This document shows positions 48,298-58,658 of a stretch of DNA of 64,000 bases, in pieces. Each line of letters begins with the position of its first letter. Position 1 is the stretch's first letter. The stretch lies in contig NZ_CP041253.1 in NCBI RefSeq assembly GCF_006575665.1, positions 4,963,501 through 5,027,500 on the forward strand, written 5' to 3'. The position numbers and the translations under genes were made by a program. The stretch is from Echinicola soli (GTDB taxonomy: Bacteria > Bacteroidota > Bacteroidia > Cytophagales > Cyclobacteriaceae). The notes beneath the pieces were generated by a model, which worked only from the letters and a program-made list of their open reading frames with translations, had not been told where the DNA came from and made no database searches.

Positions 48298-49998
48298 TTA
48301 ATTATATCCGGGATTTTGTGCTAACTGGTTGTCTGAAGCCAAAATCTCTGCACGTGGAATCGGCAACCAATAGTGTTGGTCTTCAAACTGTTTACCTTCC
48401 AATGCCACTTTTCTTTCATAGACCAGGTGACCATCCTCGGCCTTTGTGATCGTAATGCCATAAGCGGGATTGTTTTCCACATCATTAGCTATCATCCACC
48501 TTCTCACGTCATAATACCGGTGTTCTTCAAAGGCCAGCTCTATCCTTCGTTCATGCCGGATACGCTCGCGCATCTCATCCTGTGTCAAACCTGGCGGCAA
48601 TGGGGGCATTTCCACACCGGCCCTTCCCCTAATGGCATCGATGGCCTCATAGACACTTCCATCCGGTCCGACCGCTTCATTCTGGGCCTCCGCATAGTTA
48701 AGTAAAATTTCAGCATAGCGGAAATAGATCCAGTTTTGTGTGCCTGCCACTTCCCAGGGATTTCGGATGGGCAGTTCTTCATTGATGAACTTCCGGAGGT
48801 AATACCCGCTCTTACTGGTGTTCCAGTTGGAAGGTCCGCCCTGGCTGTCCCTGCCACCAGGCAGGAAGGTCTCTACTTCACGGTCACGGTAAGGAGCGCC
48901 ATTGTACAGGATCGTTTCATAAAAACGGGGATCCCTATTTTCATAAGGTTCGCTTGCATGCGATTCATTTTCCCAATCAAAAGAGCTACCATCCATCATT
49001 TCATAGTCATCTACCAGGTTCTGGAGGGGCACATTGCCTCCCCAGCCATCATAACCGTTTGGACCATTGGCAATTTCCAGCGCAGTATGGCGTGAATTGA
49101 TGTTATAATATCGCGCAAAGATAATTTCCACATTGGTTTGGGGGGTCAAAAAGAGTTCCCCATATCCTCCTTGATATAGACTGTATTGTTGCAAATTCAT
49201 AACGGCCTGGGCAGCATCGGCGGCTCGTTGCCATAACTGCGAGTCGTTTTCCCCATCAGTAAACAACGGGCTGGCCGCGTAAAGGAGTAACCTGGCCTTC
49301 AGCGAAAGAGCCGCTCCCCGTGTAGCACGTCCTTCCTGCCAGCTTCCGTCATTGGTCAGTGGCAGGCCTGCTGCTGCTTGGTCCAGCTCTTCAATCACAT
49401 AGGCAATTGCGGCTTCTTTATCGGTTTTCTCAAAAAAGCCTGGAGCTGTAAAATCATCGCCCAGTTCGGACACTTCATCCCCTATGAGCACCACGTCTCC
49501 ATAGTTTCTAATCAAGTCATGGTATCGGAAAGCCCTGATAAACTTGAGTTCGGCAATGAGCCTGTCCTTTCCGGTCTGGCTCATGGTCAGTTCGTTGATA
49601 TGTGCCAAGGCGTAGTTACATTCCCTGATGCTACGGTAAGACCGTCCCCAAAAGGTCCCTGCGATCCCCGTATTTTCAGGAGATAACTGTCCTTGCTGGA
49701 TCAACCAGGTATTGTCATCATTATTATAGATGGATTCATCTGTCAATGAACTCCATAGGGCATATTCAAAACCACGTCCAAAACCGGGCAAATTGCCGTC
49801 CCCTTCTTTATTGGTCAGTCGAATGCCCAGGTACCTATTGATCACATAAGCTTCAAACAGGGTGGAATCGGAAAGTATCGAGGCATCGGACACCCTATCT
49901 GTCGGGACAATTTCCAGAAAGTCTTCCTTACAGCCGACCAGCAGTGAACCGATCAGCGCAATGCCCATAAATGGTTTGATAATATTTTGTCTTTTCAT
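48298..49998 (-). CDS. susD: SusD-family outer-membrane lipoprotein of the second locus
   Basis: The 566-residue protein has a lipobox (LLVGC, Cys23) and SusD/RagB signatures: AELKFIRAFRYHDLIRNYGD, TRGAALSLKARLLLYAASPL, RYAEILLNYAEAQNEA and IRHERRIELAFEEHRYYDVRRW. It works as the surface lid and glycan-binding partner of the SusC encoded 12 nt upstream. The cognate glycan should match the GH30/GH2 enzymes of the same operon. Confidence 0.93.
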   Translation of the reverse strand: MKRQNIIKPFMGIALIGSLLVGCKEDFLEIVPTDRVSDASILSDSTLFEAYVINRYLGIRLTNKEGDGNLPGFGRGFEYALWSSLTDESIYNNDDNTWLIQQGQLSPENTGIAGTFWGRSYRSIRECNYALAHINELTMSQTGKDRLIAELKFIRAFRYHDLIRNYGDVVLIGDEVSELGDDFTAPGFFEKTDKEAAIAYVIEELDQAAAGLPLTNDGSWQEGRATRGAALSLKARLLLYAASPLFTDGENDSQLWQRAADAAQAVMNLQQYSLYQGGYGELFLTPQTNVEIIFARYYNINSRHTALEIANGPNGYDGWGGNVPLQNLVDDYEMMDGSSFDWENESHASEPYENRDPRFYETILYNGAPYRDREVETFLPGGRDSQGGPSNWNTSKSGYYLRKFINEELPIRNPWEVAGTQNWIYFRYAEILLNYAEAQNEAVGPDGSVYEAIDAIRGRAGVEMPPLPPGLTQDEMRERIRHERRIELAFEEHRYYDVRRWMIANDVENNPAYGITITKAEDGHLVYERKVALEGKQFEDQHYWLPIPRAEILASDNQLAQNPGYN

Positions 49999-50010
49999 GT
50001 CGGTCGGATT

Positions 50011-53000
50011 TTAAAATTGGATATTCAGTCCAAGGTTGATGATTTTCTGTTGCGGATAAAACTGGCCGCTCTCACTGGATCCTTCTGGATCATAATCCTG
50101 GACTTTGGTGACGGTAAGCAGGTTAAAGGCATTCGCATAGACCCTTAAACTGCCGATGGAAAACCTGTCCAGAAAGCTTTGTGGAAGGTTATAAGCGATC
50201 TGCACGTTCTTTAAGCGGGCAAATGCTGAATTGTCCAGCCAGAAGTTGTTTCTGTAAAGTCCTCCACTTACTGCCGAGGAAGCCCGCTCGCTTACCCGTG
50301 GATATGTTCCTGAAGGATTATTGGGGCTCCATCTGTTATCGGCCCAGCTGCTGTAATAATTACCTACTGTGCCCGATTCAGGCAGGACATATTGCCTTAC
50401 CTGACTTTGGCCAGCAATCACGGCGGCAAAATCCCAATTTCTCCATGCAGCATGCAAGTTCAGCCCAAAGGTGATTTGTGGAATGTTACCATATTGGCTC
50501 CGCACCATATCATCGGCGGTAATCTGGCCATCGTTGTTGTAATCCTCATAAATCAAATCCCCTAACTGGGCACCGGGTACATGTGGATAATTGTCCAGGT
50601 CTTCTGCTGACCTGAAAATACCAATGGCATTGTAGAGCAGATAAGTGTTGAGTGGGCGCCCTGTCTCCCGCTGGTAATCCAGGACACCGGGGGCTTCATC
50701 TTTAAATACCAGTTCATTTTGGGCATAGGTAAAATTGCCGGAAACCCCAAAGTTAACCTCCCCGGTATGCTCATACCCTATGGTGACTTCAACCCCATGG
50801 CTTTTTACCTCACCAATGTTTTCCGAAGGTACCAGTGGATCGGCGTCATAAGGATTGACAATTCCCGAAGTGCCAGGAATGGAAGCATTTCTGGTGGTCA
50901 GGATTTTACTTCTGTCCTGCTGGAAATAGATAAATTCGGTCGTGAAGTTTTTGAGCCAGACGGCATTGAATCCAATATCCGTTTTTGTGGCTACTTCCCA
51001 GGTAATGTTAGGGTTTCCAAGTCTGATCAGATCAATCCCTGTGACCACTTCATCCCCGATGACATAGCGGTTGTTAAAGGTATAATTGTCGTAATACTGG
51101 AATTGCCCCACATTGTCATTTCCCAACTGACCGTAGGAGGCCCTGAGCTTCAAGTCATCAAAGAACCCCACCTTATCCCGAAACCAGGCCTCTTCGGAAA
51201 CTCGGTATCCGGCAGAAATGGATGGGAAAAAGCCATAGCGCTCCCCTTCGGGGAAATTAGAAGATCCATCCACCCGCATTTGGACCTCTGCGAGGTATTT
51301 TTCATCATAATTATATGCCAACCGGCCGATATAACTTCTCCTGGTATAATTATAGCTGCTCCCCCAGTTGTCATAATCGGACGCTGCCGCTCCCCCTTGA
51401 CTCAGTTCTGGAGTTTCCACAGTAGGAAAATGCAAGCGGGAAGCTCCCATGGTATGTGTCCGGTTTTCGCTCTGCTCATATCCTACAAAAGCATCAATAA
51501 AGTGATTGTTAAAATACTGTTTATAGTTCAGCTTAATATTGGAAACGGTCATTGACTGGCTGTAATGCTGCTCTGAAAGGGTGGCCTGTTGGTCTGCTCC
51601 CCCACCTACCACTACGGGATTATAGGTCTCGGTTGCCTGGTCATAGTTGTAAAGGGTGTATGGGGTGCTGAAATTCCTGGACCTGTCCGAGCTTTCATCT
51701 ACCGAGAAGAAGCCATCTACGGAAAGCCCCTCTAAAAAGGGAAGTGCATAGCTGGCCCTCAGGATCCCGTTAAAGACATACTTGGGGTTTTCATTGATCC
51801 CGCCTTGCTCGGTGGCCATCACTACAGGATTGTTGTTTTCGATCCCTGTAGAAGGCAATCCATTGGGATACACTGCCACCACAGTTGGATAAGCCCTATA
51901 AATAGACCTGAAGATATCACCGGCACTGGTGGTGGGAAACTGACGCGCTTCCTTGCGGCCTGCCAAGGATAAGCCAACGTTAAGCCTTTCGGTAATTTCC
52001 GCATCCACATTGGAGCGGAAGCTGTACTGGTCATAACGTGTCGCTCCATCCTTATACAAACCATCCTGGCCCGTTTTTCCCAGGGACAAAAAGTAATTGA
52101 CTTTTTCGGACCCTCCCCGAATGCTAAGGTTATGCTGGCTCTGAAGGGCCACATTGTTCAGGGTAGCCCCTGCCCAATTGGTATTGGGGTAATTGATGGG
52201 ATCGGTACCATTTTGGAATTGATTAAGCTGGTCTTCGGCATATACCTGGTTCATCCCGTCCTGGGGATTGTTATAATAGGCTATTTCATTTCTGATAGTG
52301 GCATAAGTAGCCGCATCGGCCATGTCGGGCAATCGGGTAGGCGAAGAAAACCCTTGGTTAAAACTATAGGAAATAACAGGCTTGCCCTCTTTTCCCCTTT
52401 TGGTGGTCACCAAAATCACTCCATTGGCGGCACGTGACCCATAGATCGCTGCGGAAGCATCCTTCAATACCGAAACACTTTCAATATCATTGGGATTGAG
52501 CCGCTCGAGGCCACCGATCTGGCCTGGAACACCATCGACCACCACTAATACGTCATTATTTCCCGTAGTGGCCAGTCCACGAATGGTGAAACTGGAACCA
52601 TCATATCCTGGCTCACCGCCACGGTTATTGGCAATGATCCCCGAGAACCTCCCTGCCAACGAATTGGAAACATTCGGCTGGGGACTGTTTTGTAAGTCTC
52701 TGCCTTCCACTTGGGAAACCGAGCCGGTCAAGGTGGCCTTTTTCTGCTCTCCATATCCCACCACCACTACTTCATTGAGTGACTGTAGGTCTGAGTTAAG
52801 CTGCACGTCAATAGTTGACTGACCGTCCAAGGCAATTTCCTGGGATTGGTACCCGATAAATGAAAATTTGAGGGTAAGGTCACTGGATGCTGTCACGGAC
52901 AATTGGAAATTTCCCTCCAGGTCGGTAACCGTACCATTGGCAGTACCTACCACTAATACGGAAGCACCTGGAAGTCCTTCTCCGTTTTCATCCAAAACAC

Positions 53001-53106
53001 GGCCACTGATTTGTTGTTGGCCAAAAACTTGCGACATGGTGCATACCATCGTTAGAGATAATGATATGCAAAAAAACCATGCCCTGGCATGTAAATGTGT
53101 CGGCAT
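50011..53106 (-). CDS. susC: SusC-family TonB-dependent transporter of the second locus
   Basis: The 1031-residue protein has a signal peptide ending QVFGQ, a carboxypeptidase-D-like domain (ISGRVLDENGEGLPGASVLV), TonB-box SLNEVVVVGYGEQKKATLTG, plug (VLVVVDGVPGQIG, IYGSRAANGVILVTTKRG) and a barrel ending INLGLNIQF. It imports the oligosaccharide made by the surface enzyme. It is the first gene of a four-gene operon (susC, susD, GH30, GH2) and is divergent from the hybrid two-component regulator, with 206 nt between the starts. Confidence 0.94.
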   Translation of the reverse strand: MPTHLHARAWFFCISLSLTMVCTMSQVFGQQQISGRVLDENGEGLPGASVLVVGTANGTVTDLEGNFQLSVTASSDLTLKFSFIGYQSQEIALDGQSTIDVQLNSDLQSLNEVVVVGYGEQKKATLTGSVSQVEGRDLQNSPQPNVSNSLAGRFSGIIANNRGGEPGYDGSSFTIRGLATTGNNDVLVVVDGVPGQIGGLERLNPNDIESVSVLKDASAAIYGSRAANGVILVTTKRGKEGKPVISYSFNQGFSSPTRLPDMADAATYATIRNEIAYYNNPQDGMNQVYAEDQLNQFQNGTDPINYPNTNWAGATLNNVALQSQHNLSIRGGSEKVNYFLSLGKTGQDGLYKDGATRYDQYSFRSNVDAEITERLNVGLSLAGRKEARQFPTTSAGDIFRSIYRAYPTVVAVYPNGLPSTGIENNNPVVMATEQGGINENPKYVFNGILRASYALPFLEGLSVDGFFSVDESSDRSRNFSTPYTLYNYDQATETYNPVVVGGGADQQATLSEQHYSQSMTVSNIKLNYKQYFNNHFIDAFVGYEQSENRTHTMGASRLHFPTVETPELSQGGAAASDYDNWGSSYNYTRRSYIGRLAYNYDEKYLAEVQMRVDGSSNFPEGERYGFFPSISAGYRVSEEAWFRDKVGFFDDLKLRASYGQLGNDNVGQFQYYDNYTFNNRYVIGDEVVTGIDLIRLGNPNITWEVATKTDIGFNAVWLKNFTTEFIYFQQDRSKILTTRNASIPGTSGIVNPYDADPLVPSENIGEVKSHGVEVTIGYEHTGEVNFGVSGNFTYAQNELVFKDEAPGVLDYQRETGRPLNTYLLYNAIGIFRSAEDLDNYPHVPGAQLGDLIYEDYNNDGQITADDMVRSQYGNIPQITFGLNLHAAWRNWDFAAVIAGQSQVRQYVLPESGTVGNYYSSWADNRWSPNNPSGTYPRVSERASSAVSGGLYRNNFWLDNSAFARLKNVQIAYNLPQSFLDRFSIGSLRVYANAFNLLTVTKVQDYDPEGSSESGQFYPQQKIINLGLNIQF

Positions 53107-53263
53107 GTTATTTTAGGTTAATTGTTAATGATTTATTAAAAAGAACCAGCAGGGGGCAAATTGCCTATGCGGATCCTCCAAGGCAATTTTAGGAATTAAG
53201 CACTGGGGTACAGGGGCACAAATCAGCATTATGAGGGGCAAAAATCGGTCATTACTGGTTTTA

Positions 53264-53292
53264 TTGTGTTTTTATTGGGATTTTTACTTTCA
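53264..53292 (+). promoter_or_regulatory. Possible promoter of the hybrid two-component system gene
   Basis: TTG at 53264-53266, an 18-nt spacer and TACTTTCA at 53285-53292 resemble the Bacteroidetes -33/-7 pair with one mismatch in the -7 box. The leader would be very short (about 15 nt). The remaining divergent space (53107-53263) should hold the susC promoter and the regulator's binding site, but I cannot pick them out. Confidence 0.4.
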
Positions 53293-53312
53293 AATATCGT
53301 GATTGTGTAGTA

Positions 53313-56300
53313 ATGAAATCCCCCTTGATAACCCTACTTCTTTCCTTTTCATTTGCTTTCTGTCATGCAAAGCCGGACAGCCTCCGCGCCTTTTTCCCCC
53401 AACATGACCAACTGACATTTTATCTCCTTGATGTCGAATCGGGCCTCTCCCACAATTATGTCAATAGCATCGAACAAGATTCCCTGGGCTTTATATGGGT
53501 AGGTACCATGGAAGGGCTTAGCCGCTATGATGGTAATTCTTTCGTTGTTTACAGAAAAGACAGCCACTATCGCAACCGGGGACCTATCAACAACTTCATC
53601 CAGCACATCAGGCTAACCGACCGGCAGCAGCTCTTTTTGGCTACTTGGGGAGGACTGAGCATCTACGACCCCAAAACCGATCAATTTCTCCACAAGACCA
53701 CCAATGAAGGGTTGTTGCAAAATGATATTACCTGCACTGCCTCCAGCACTGGCGGGAAAACAGCCCTGGCTATTTATGGCGCAGGGGTGCAGTTAATGGA
53801 AGGCAAAGAAGTAGTGGATACCTACCGGACTGCACCTGACCTCCCCAATGCACTTCCCTCAAAAAAAATCACCTCGCTTGCCTTCCAGGGAGATTCGGTG
53901 CTCTGGGTCGGTTCCTTTGACAAGGGGCTTTCCAAAATTGACCTGAAGACAAAAAAAGTGACCCCAATACAGCATACCGACTATATTTCACAAAACATCA
54001 ATTGCCTCTACAGTGATCCCGCTGGCAACCTGTGGATAGGGTCTGGTGAGGGCATACAGGTCATCACCCAAGAAGCAGATACACTCCTACTTCCCACCAC
54101 CAATACCCCTGGACTTGGATTAAGTGATGGCCATGTGCTTTGTTTTGAAAAGGGGCCATTTGGAAACCTATGGGCAGGCACCAGAAATGGGGGACTGACC
54201 ATTATCCCTACAGAGCAGTATCTCCGCACAAAGAATATGGCCACCAGTTGGTTTTTACCCCGTGGAGATGGGTCGAGTGTCTTCAATAGGACTGTTTCTT
54301 CGTTAAAGCTCGCCGATGACGGAAACATGTGGATCGGCACCAGCACTGGCATCAATGTGGTCAACCCCAAGGGAGATCCAATACAATTGATCCAGCAAAA
54401 CCTGGCTTCGAAGCAGACAATTTCCCACGACAGGATCGGTGCACTTACCGAAAGTAAGGGGAAACAAGTCTGGGTGGGAACCGATGGTGGCGGCTTGGAT
54501 TTGTATGACCCTTCCTCTGGAAAAATCCGGCATTTCGAGCATCGAACAGCTGATCCCAATAGCCTGAGCAACAATTACATCATTTCATTACTGGAAAATG
54601 ATGATGGCAAAATCTGGGCAGGGACCTATCAGGGGGGACTCAACCTCTTGGATCCACTTACTGGGTCCTGCAAACACTACCTCCAAGGCCAACAAGAAGA
54701 TGGTAATGACGTCCGGGTGATCTTCAAGGACTCCAATGGCCAGCTTTGGGCAGGCACCAACAGGGGCGGACTATATCGCTATCACTCCCCTATCGATGAT
54801 TTTGACTATGTCAAGCAACTGGGTAAAATCGATATAAGGGATATCGCTGAAGATAAACACGGCAATCTTTGGCTGGCCACCTATAGTAATGGCATCATCC
54901 GCTATAATTACCTGACAGGGGAGAAAGAGGACTTTGATGCCTCTACGGTCTTTGGATTCCCAGGAAATGTCATCTTCAGCCTGTGCATCCTTGAAAATGG
55001 GGACATCCTGGCTGGGACACGCTATGAAGGCCTTATCAGGCTTGATCCGGTCCAAAAAACCGTGGGCACCTTTACCGAAGAAAACGGCCTCAGCAACAAT
55101 ACCATCAATAGTATGGTGCCGGACAACTATGGCAAAATATGGCTGGGCACATCAAATGGCATCAGTTTTTTTGATCCATCCACCAATACAGTCGGAAATC
55201 TCAATGGTTACAATAACGTCCAACGCAGTGAATTTAACATTGGTGCGGCGATAGCGACTGCTTCGGGTAATATCTACCTGGGCGGCAATAAGGGAATCAA
55301 TGTTTTTGACCCCAATCACTTGCAACAAAAACACAGCAATTATCCCCTTGTTTTTACAGACCTGCGCCTAATGAACAAAAGAGTCCCTGCCAAAGACCTT
55401 GGATCTAACGGGGCATATTCTGATATCCCTTATCTCAAAAAGATTGAGCTGGACCATAACCAACGTTTGTTTTCCCTGGATTTTGTAGCACTGAAATACC
55501 CAAAGGCCAATGACATTCAATATGCCTATAAGCTGGAGCCCTACCATGACCACTGGATCGAAACCCAGCAAACAGGCACTGCCAATCTCAGCAACGTACC
55601 CCCTGGAGAATACATCCTGAGGGTCAGGGCAAGGAGCAATAAAAATGATGATACCGAAAATCAATTGGCCGTTATTATTGCTCCCCCTTTTTGGAGGACA
55701 TGGCCGGCGTATGTTATATATCTGTCGGTGCTTTCCGGGCTGGTTTGGGCAGGAATGAATTATTATTCCGATCAACTAAAGCTGAAAAACTCTCTGCTTT
55801 TTGAGAAAAAGCAACGCCAGCTCGAGCACGAGCTTAACGAAGAAAGGGTGAGCTTTTTCACTGGGTTTTCACATGAGCTCAAAACGCCCCTCACCCTGAT
55901 CATGGCTCCCGTGGAAGACTTACTGTTGGAAGCCAAAAACCCCAGGCACATCAAAGGGTTGACATTGATCCAGAAAAATGCCAAATACCTCATGGAGATG
56001 ATCAATAAGCTGTTGGAATTCAGGAAGACCGAACTGAACAGCAGTCAGCTCCAATTGGAGAATCACCGTATTGTCAAGCCCATAAAGCAGTGGGTGGAAC
56101 AATACCAACATCTGGCACGACACCATAACATCAAATTGACAGGGCAATTTCCAAAAAGGGAATTTACCGCTACCATCGACCTTGAGAAGTTGCACATCAT
56201 CGTCAACAACCTCCTTTCCAATGCCCTTAAATATTGCCGGCCAAAGGATTTGGTGACCTTTCGCCTAACCGAAGAAGACGGCCGCTTCATCATAACGGTA

Positions 56301-57392
56301 AAAGATACTGGCCCCGGGATCATTAAAGAGGATCTGCAACGGGTATTCAATTGGTACTACCAATCCGGCAGCCATTCAAACCGTAAGGGAACGGGGATTG
56401 GCCTTGCCCTTACCAAAAGGCTAATACAAGACCACCATGGCAGTATAAAACTGCAAAGTGATGCGGGCCATGGCTGTGAATTCACCATATCGCTGCCAAA
56501 ACAGCAGCAGACTACCTCCCCTTTGAACACATCGAGTATCGGGGACAGTCATTGGTCCTTGGATGACATCGTCCACCATATCCCGGCCCCAAAGGCCTCA
56601 TTCCATCTTAAAAATGACAACCCCCTGGTACTATTGATCGATGATAATGCCGAGATTCTCCATTACCTGGCCAACCTTCTGCACGAAGATTATGATCTTA
56701 TTTATGCAAAAAATGGCCAGGAAGGCCTTGAAAAGGCCATCCAGTATATCCCCGATATCATTCTATCGGACATCATGATGCCCGAGAAAAACGGCATTGA
56801 TCTATGCAGGCAATTGAAGACCCAACAAGCGACCACCCACATCCCCCTCCTCCTGCTCTCGGCCAAGGACAATGTGGAAAGCATCACCCTGGGCTTTGAA
56901 GAAGGCGCTGATGCTTATATCACCAAGCCTTTTAATGGGCAAATCCTAACATCTCGGATAGCAAACTTACTGGCCACCAAGGCAAGGCTGAGAGCGTATT
57001 ATGTGGATAAAAAAGCCAGGGACAATGCACTCACCGAAAGCCAACAAAAGGCTGTAAGCAAGGAAAAGGCCTTTCTGGCAAAACTGGAGAGCCACATCAT
57101 CCACCAACTGGCCCAAGAAAACACCGATGTGGACACCATCTGTCAGCTGATGGGAATGAGCCGTACTTCCCTTTTTAGAAAACTGAAGGCCCTTACCGAC
57201 CAAAACATCAATCAATATACCCGAACGGTAAAGATCCACCACGCCGCCTACTTGATCCGGGAAAAAAAACTGGGGGTCGCACAAGCTGCCTATGAGGTAG
57301 GTTTCAATAGTCCCAAGTATTTTCGCAAACTGTTCAAGGAACAGTTTGGACACCTACCTTCTGCATTGGCCAAAACTCTCAAACATGATTGA
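53313..57392 (+). CDS. Hybrid two-component system (HTCS) regulator
   Basis: The 1359-residue inner-membrane sensor-regulator has a signal peptide (FSFAFCHA). Two seven-bladed propellers follow (about 30-690; reg_prop repeats such as GFIWVGTMEGLSRYDG and GKIWLGTSNGISFFDP), then a Y_Y_Y domain (about 700-785) and one membrane segment (about 794-820, YVIYLSVLSGLVWAG). The kinase has the H-box GFSHELKTPL (His854), NNLLSNALKY, DTGPGI and GTGIGLAL. The receiver domain has LLIDDN and DIILSDIMMP (Asp1153), and a C-terminal AraC HTH covers about 1250-1355. HTCS proteins bind a specific oligosaccharide in the periplasm and activate the linked locus, here the divergent susC-susD-GH30-GH2 operon. Confidence 0.96.
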   Translation: MKSPLITLLLSFSFAFCHAKPDSLRAFFPQHDQLTFYLLDVESGLSHNYVNSIEQDSLGFIWVGTMEGLSRYDGNSFVVYRKDSHYRNRGPINNFIQHIRLTDRQQLFLATWGGLSIYDPKTDQFLHKTTNEGLLQNDITCTASSTGGKTALAIYGAGVQLMEGKEVVDTYRTAPDLPNALPSKKITSLAFQGDSVLWVGSFDKGLSKIDLKTKKVTPIQHTDYISQNINCLYSDPAGNLWIGSGEGIQVITQEADTLLLPTTNTPGLGLSDGHVLCFEKGPFGNLWAGTRNGGLTIIPTEQYLRTKNMATSWFLPRGDGSSVFNRTVSSLKLADDGNMWIGTSTGINVVNPKGDPIQLIQQNLASKQTISHDRIGALTESKGKQVWVGTDGGGLDLYDPSSGKIRHFEHRTADPNSLSNNYIISLLENDDGKIWAGTYQGGLNLLDPLTGSCKHYLQGQQEDGNDVRVIFKDSNGQLWAGTNRGGLYRYHSPIDDFDYVKQLGKIDIRDIAEDKHGNLWLATYSNGIIRYNYLTGEKEDFDASTVFGFPGNVIFSLCILENGDILAGTRYEGLIRLDPVQKTVGTFTEENGLSNNTINSMVPDNYGKIWLGTSNGISFFDPSTNTVGNLNGYNNVQRSEFNIGAAIATASGNIYLGGNKGINVFDPNHLQQKHSNYPLVFTDLRLMNKRVPAKDLGSNGAYSDIPYLKKIELDHNQRLFSLDFVALKYPKANDIQYAYKLEPYHDHWIETQQTGTANLSNVPPGEYILRVRARSNKNDDTENQLAVIIAPPFWRTWPAYVIYLSVLSGLVWAGMNYYSDQLKLKNSLLFEKKQRQLEHELNEERVSFFTGFSHELKTPLTLIMAPVEDLLLEAKNPRHIKGLTLIQKNAKYLMEMINKLLEFRKTELNSSQLQLENHRIVKPIKQWVEQYQHLARHHNIKLTGQFPKREFTATIDLEKLHIIVNNLLSNALKYCRPKDLVTFRLTEEDGRFIITVKDTGPGIIKEDLQRVFNWYYQSGSHSNRKGTGIGLALTKRLIQDHHGSIKLQSDAGHGCEFTISLPKQQQTTSPLNTSSIGDSHWSLDDIVHHIPAPKASFHLKNDNPLVLLIDDNAEILHYLANLLHEDYDLIYAKNGQEGLEKAIQYIPDIILSDIMMPEKNGIDLCRQLKTQQATTHIPLLLLSAKDNVESITLGFEEGADAYITKPFNGQILTSRIANLLATKARLRAYYVDKKARDNALTESQQKAVSKEKAFLAKLESHIIHQLAQENTDVDTICQLMGMSRTSLFRKLKALTDQNINQYTRTVKIHHAAYLIREKKLGVAQAAYEVGFNSPKYFRKLFKEQFGHLPSALAKTLKHD

Positions 57393-57496
57393 TTTTTCAG
57401 TGGGCAGGTTTATCTTTCCCTAAGGTGTTGCCTCCACCATATGGACCAATTTCAAATGTTTTTGCCAAAATAATGGACAATTCCCTTATAGAACCA

Positions 57497-57504
57497 TAAT
57501 TTTG
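57497..57504 (+). promoter_or_regulatory. -7 box upstream of proB
   Basis: TAATTTTG fits TAnnTTTG and lies 26 nt before the proB start. A convincing -33 element is not seen. The start site would be near 57511. Confidence 0.4.
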
Positions 57505-57530
57505 ACCTGACGACAAAACACTTTAAAACC

Positions 57531-58322
57531 ATGGAAAATAAACGGAAAAGGCCGCAGAAGATAGTGGTAAAAGTAGGATCCAATATGCTTACCAATCACC
57601 AAAATCGTATCATGGATTCGGTCTTACAGCATTTGGTCTGGCAGCTGGTACAGCTTTATGAAGAAGATATCATCCCCATACTGATCACATCAGGTTCTGT
57701 GGCAGCAGGAAAGGAGGCCATGGGCCGAGAACTGACCATCAAGGACGAAACCATCCGTAGACAGATCTATTCGTCCATGGGACAGCCCAGGATGATGAGG
57801 CATTATTATGAAATCTTCCAGCAATATGGCATCCGGTGTGGACAGGTCCTTGCGACCAAAAGGGACTTTTCACCCGGAAAACATCGGGACAATATGGTCA
57901 ATTGCTATAATGGTTTGATCGCTTCGGGCATTGTCCCCATTGCCAATGAAGATGATACCGTTTCCCTATCAATGTCGGCTTTCAGTGACAATGATGAACT
58001 GGCAGCACTGGTCGCCGAGCTGTTGGAAGCAGACATGCTGATATTCCTTACCCATAAGGACGGGGTATACAATGGCCCTCCTGATGCAGAACATACCGAG
58101 GTATTGGAAGAGGTTAAGATAGATGAAAAAACCGAACAGTATATCCATGACAAAAATGACACAAAAACCATCGGAAGGGGTAATATGTCCTCAAAGCTAA
58201 AAATGGCAAAAAAAGCTGCCAAACATAATATTTCCGTTCATATAGCCAATGGCACCACCCCCAACGTCATCTTGGATATCGTCAATGGCAAGCAAATCGG
58301 AACCAAAGTGATGCAAAACTGA
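57531..58322 (+). CDS. proB: Glutamate 5-kinase
   Basis: The 263-residue protein is an amino-acid kinase: IVVKVGSNML (phosphate-binding Lys), ITSGSVAAGKEAMG, NEDDTVS, FSDNDELAALVAELLEADML followed by IFLTHKDGVYNGPP, and GRGNMSSKLKMAKKA. It phosphorylates glutamate to glutamyl-5-phosphate, the first step of proline synthesis in the cytoplasm. It lacks the C-terminal PUA domain of the E. coli enzyme, as is common in shorter ProB proteins. No proA is adjacent within the window. It has its own promoter-like box and terminator, so it is a single-gene unit. Confidence 0.92.
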   Translation: MENKRKRPQKIVVKVGSNMLTNHQNRIMDSVLQHLVWQLVQLYEEDIIPILITSGSVAAGKEAMGRELTIKDETIRRQIYSSMGQPRMMRHYYEIFQQYGIRCGQVLATKRDFSPGKHRDNMVNCYNGLIASGIVPIANEDDTVSLSMSAFSDNDELAALVAELLEADMLIFLTHKDGVYNGPPDAEHTEVLEEVKIDEKTEQYIHDKNDTKTIGRGNMSSKLKMAKKAAKHNISVHIANGTTPNVILDIVNGKQIGTKVMQN

Positions 58323-58405
58323 CCTATTGCCCTTTGATTCCATACAGGCACTGTCCAAACCTGGCAGCTGAAGAACCTGTAATAGTCCGGACTCCTGTCC
58401 CACTC

Positions 58406-58447
58406 AAAAACCTTTTGTAAACAATGGTGTTGCAAAAGGTTTTTTTC
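58406..58447 (+). terminator. Terminator of proB
   Basis: AAAAACCTTTTG and CAAAAGGTTTTT form a 12-bp stem with a 15-nt loop, followed by further T. It lies about 85 nt after the proB stop; the A-run on the other side means it could work in both directions. Confidence 0.85.
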
Positions 58448-58620
58448 TGAATCCCATAATCCCTTTGCCTGTAGGCACAGTGGTTTCCATAAATTGACCA
58501 TTTAACACTGGGAAGCACTTTTTTTAATCATTCCAATGCGGTAAACCATGGGAATCCGCACATCCATCATTTTCAAGGGCAATCGCTCTGTTCTTTATTA
58601 AAAATTAATCTAAATAATGA

Positions 58621-58651
58621 TTGTGTCAAAAATAATAATGTTTTACTTTTA
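58621..58651 (+). promoter_or_regulatory. Promoter of the TonB receptor-DUF4374-PepSY operon
   Basis: TTG at 58621, a 20-nt spacer and TACTTTTA at 58644-58651 resemble the Bacteroidetes promoter with one mismatch in the -7 box. Transcription would start at about 58658, immediately before the palindromic site. Confidence 0.5.
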
Positions 58652-58658
58652 CAATAAA

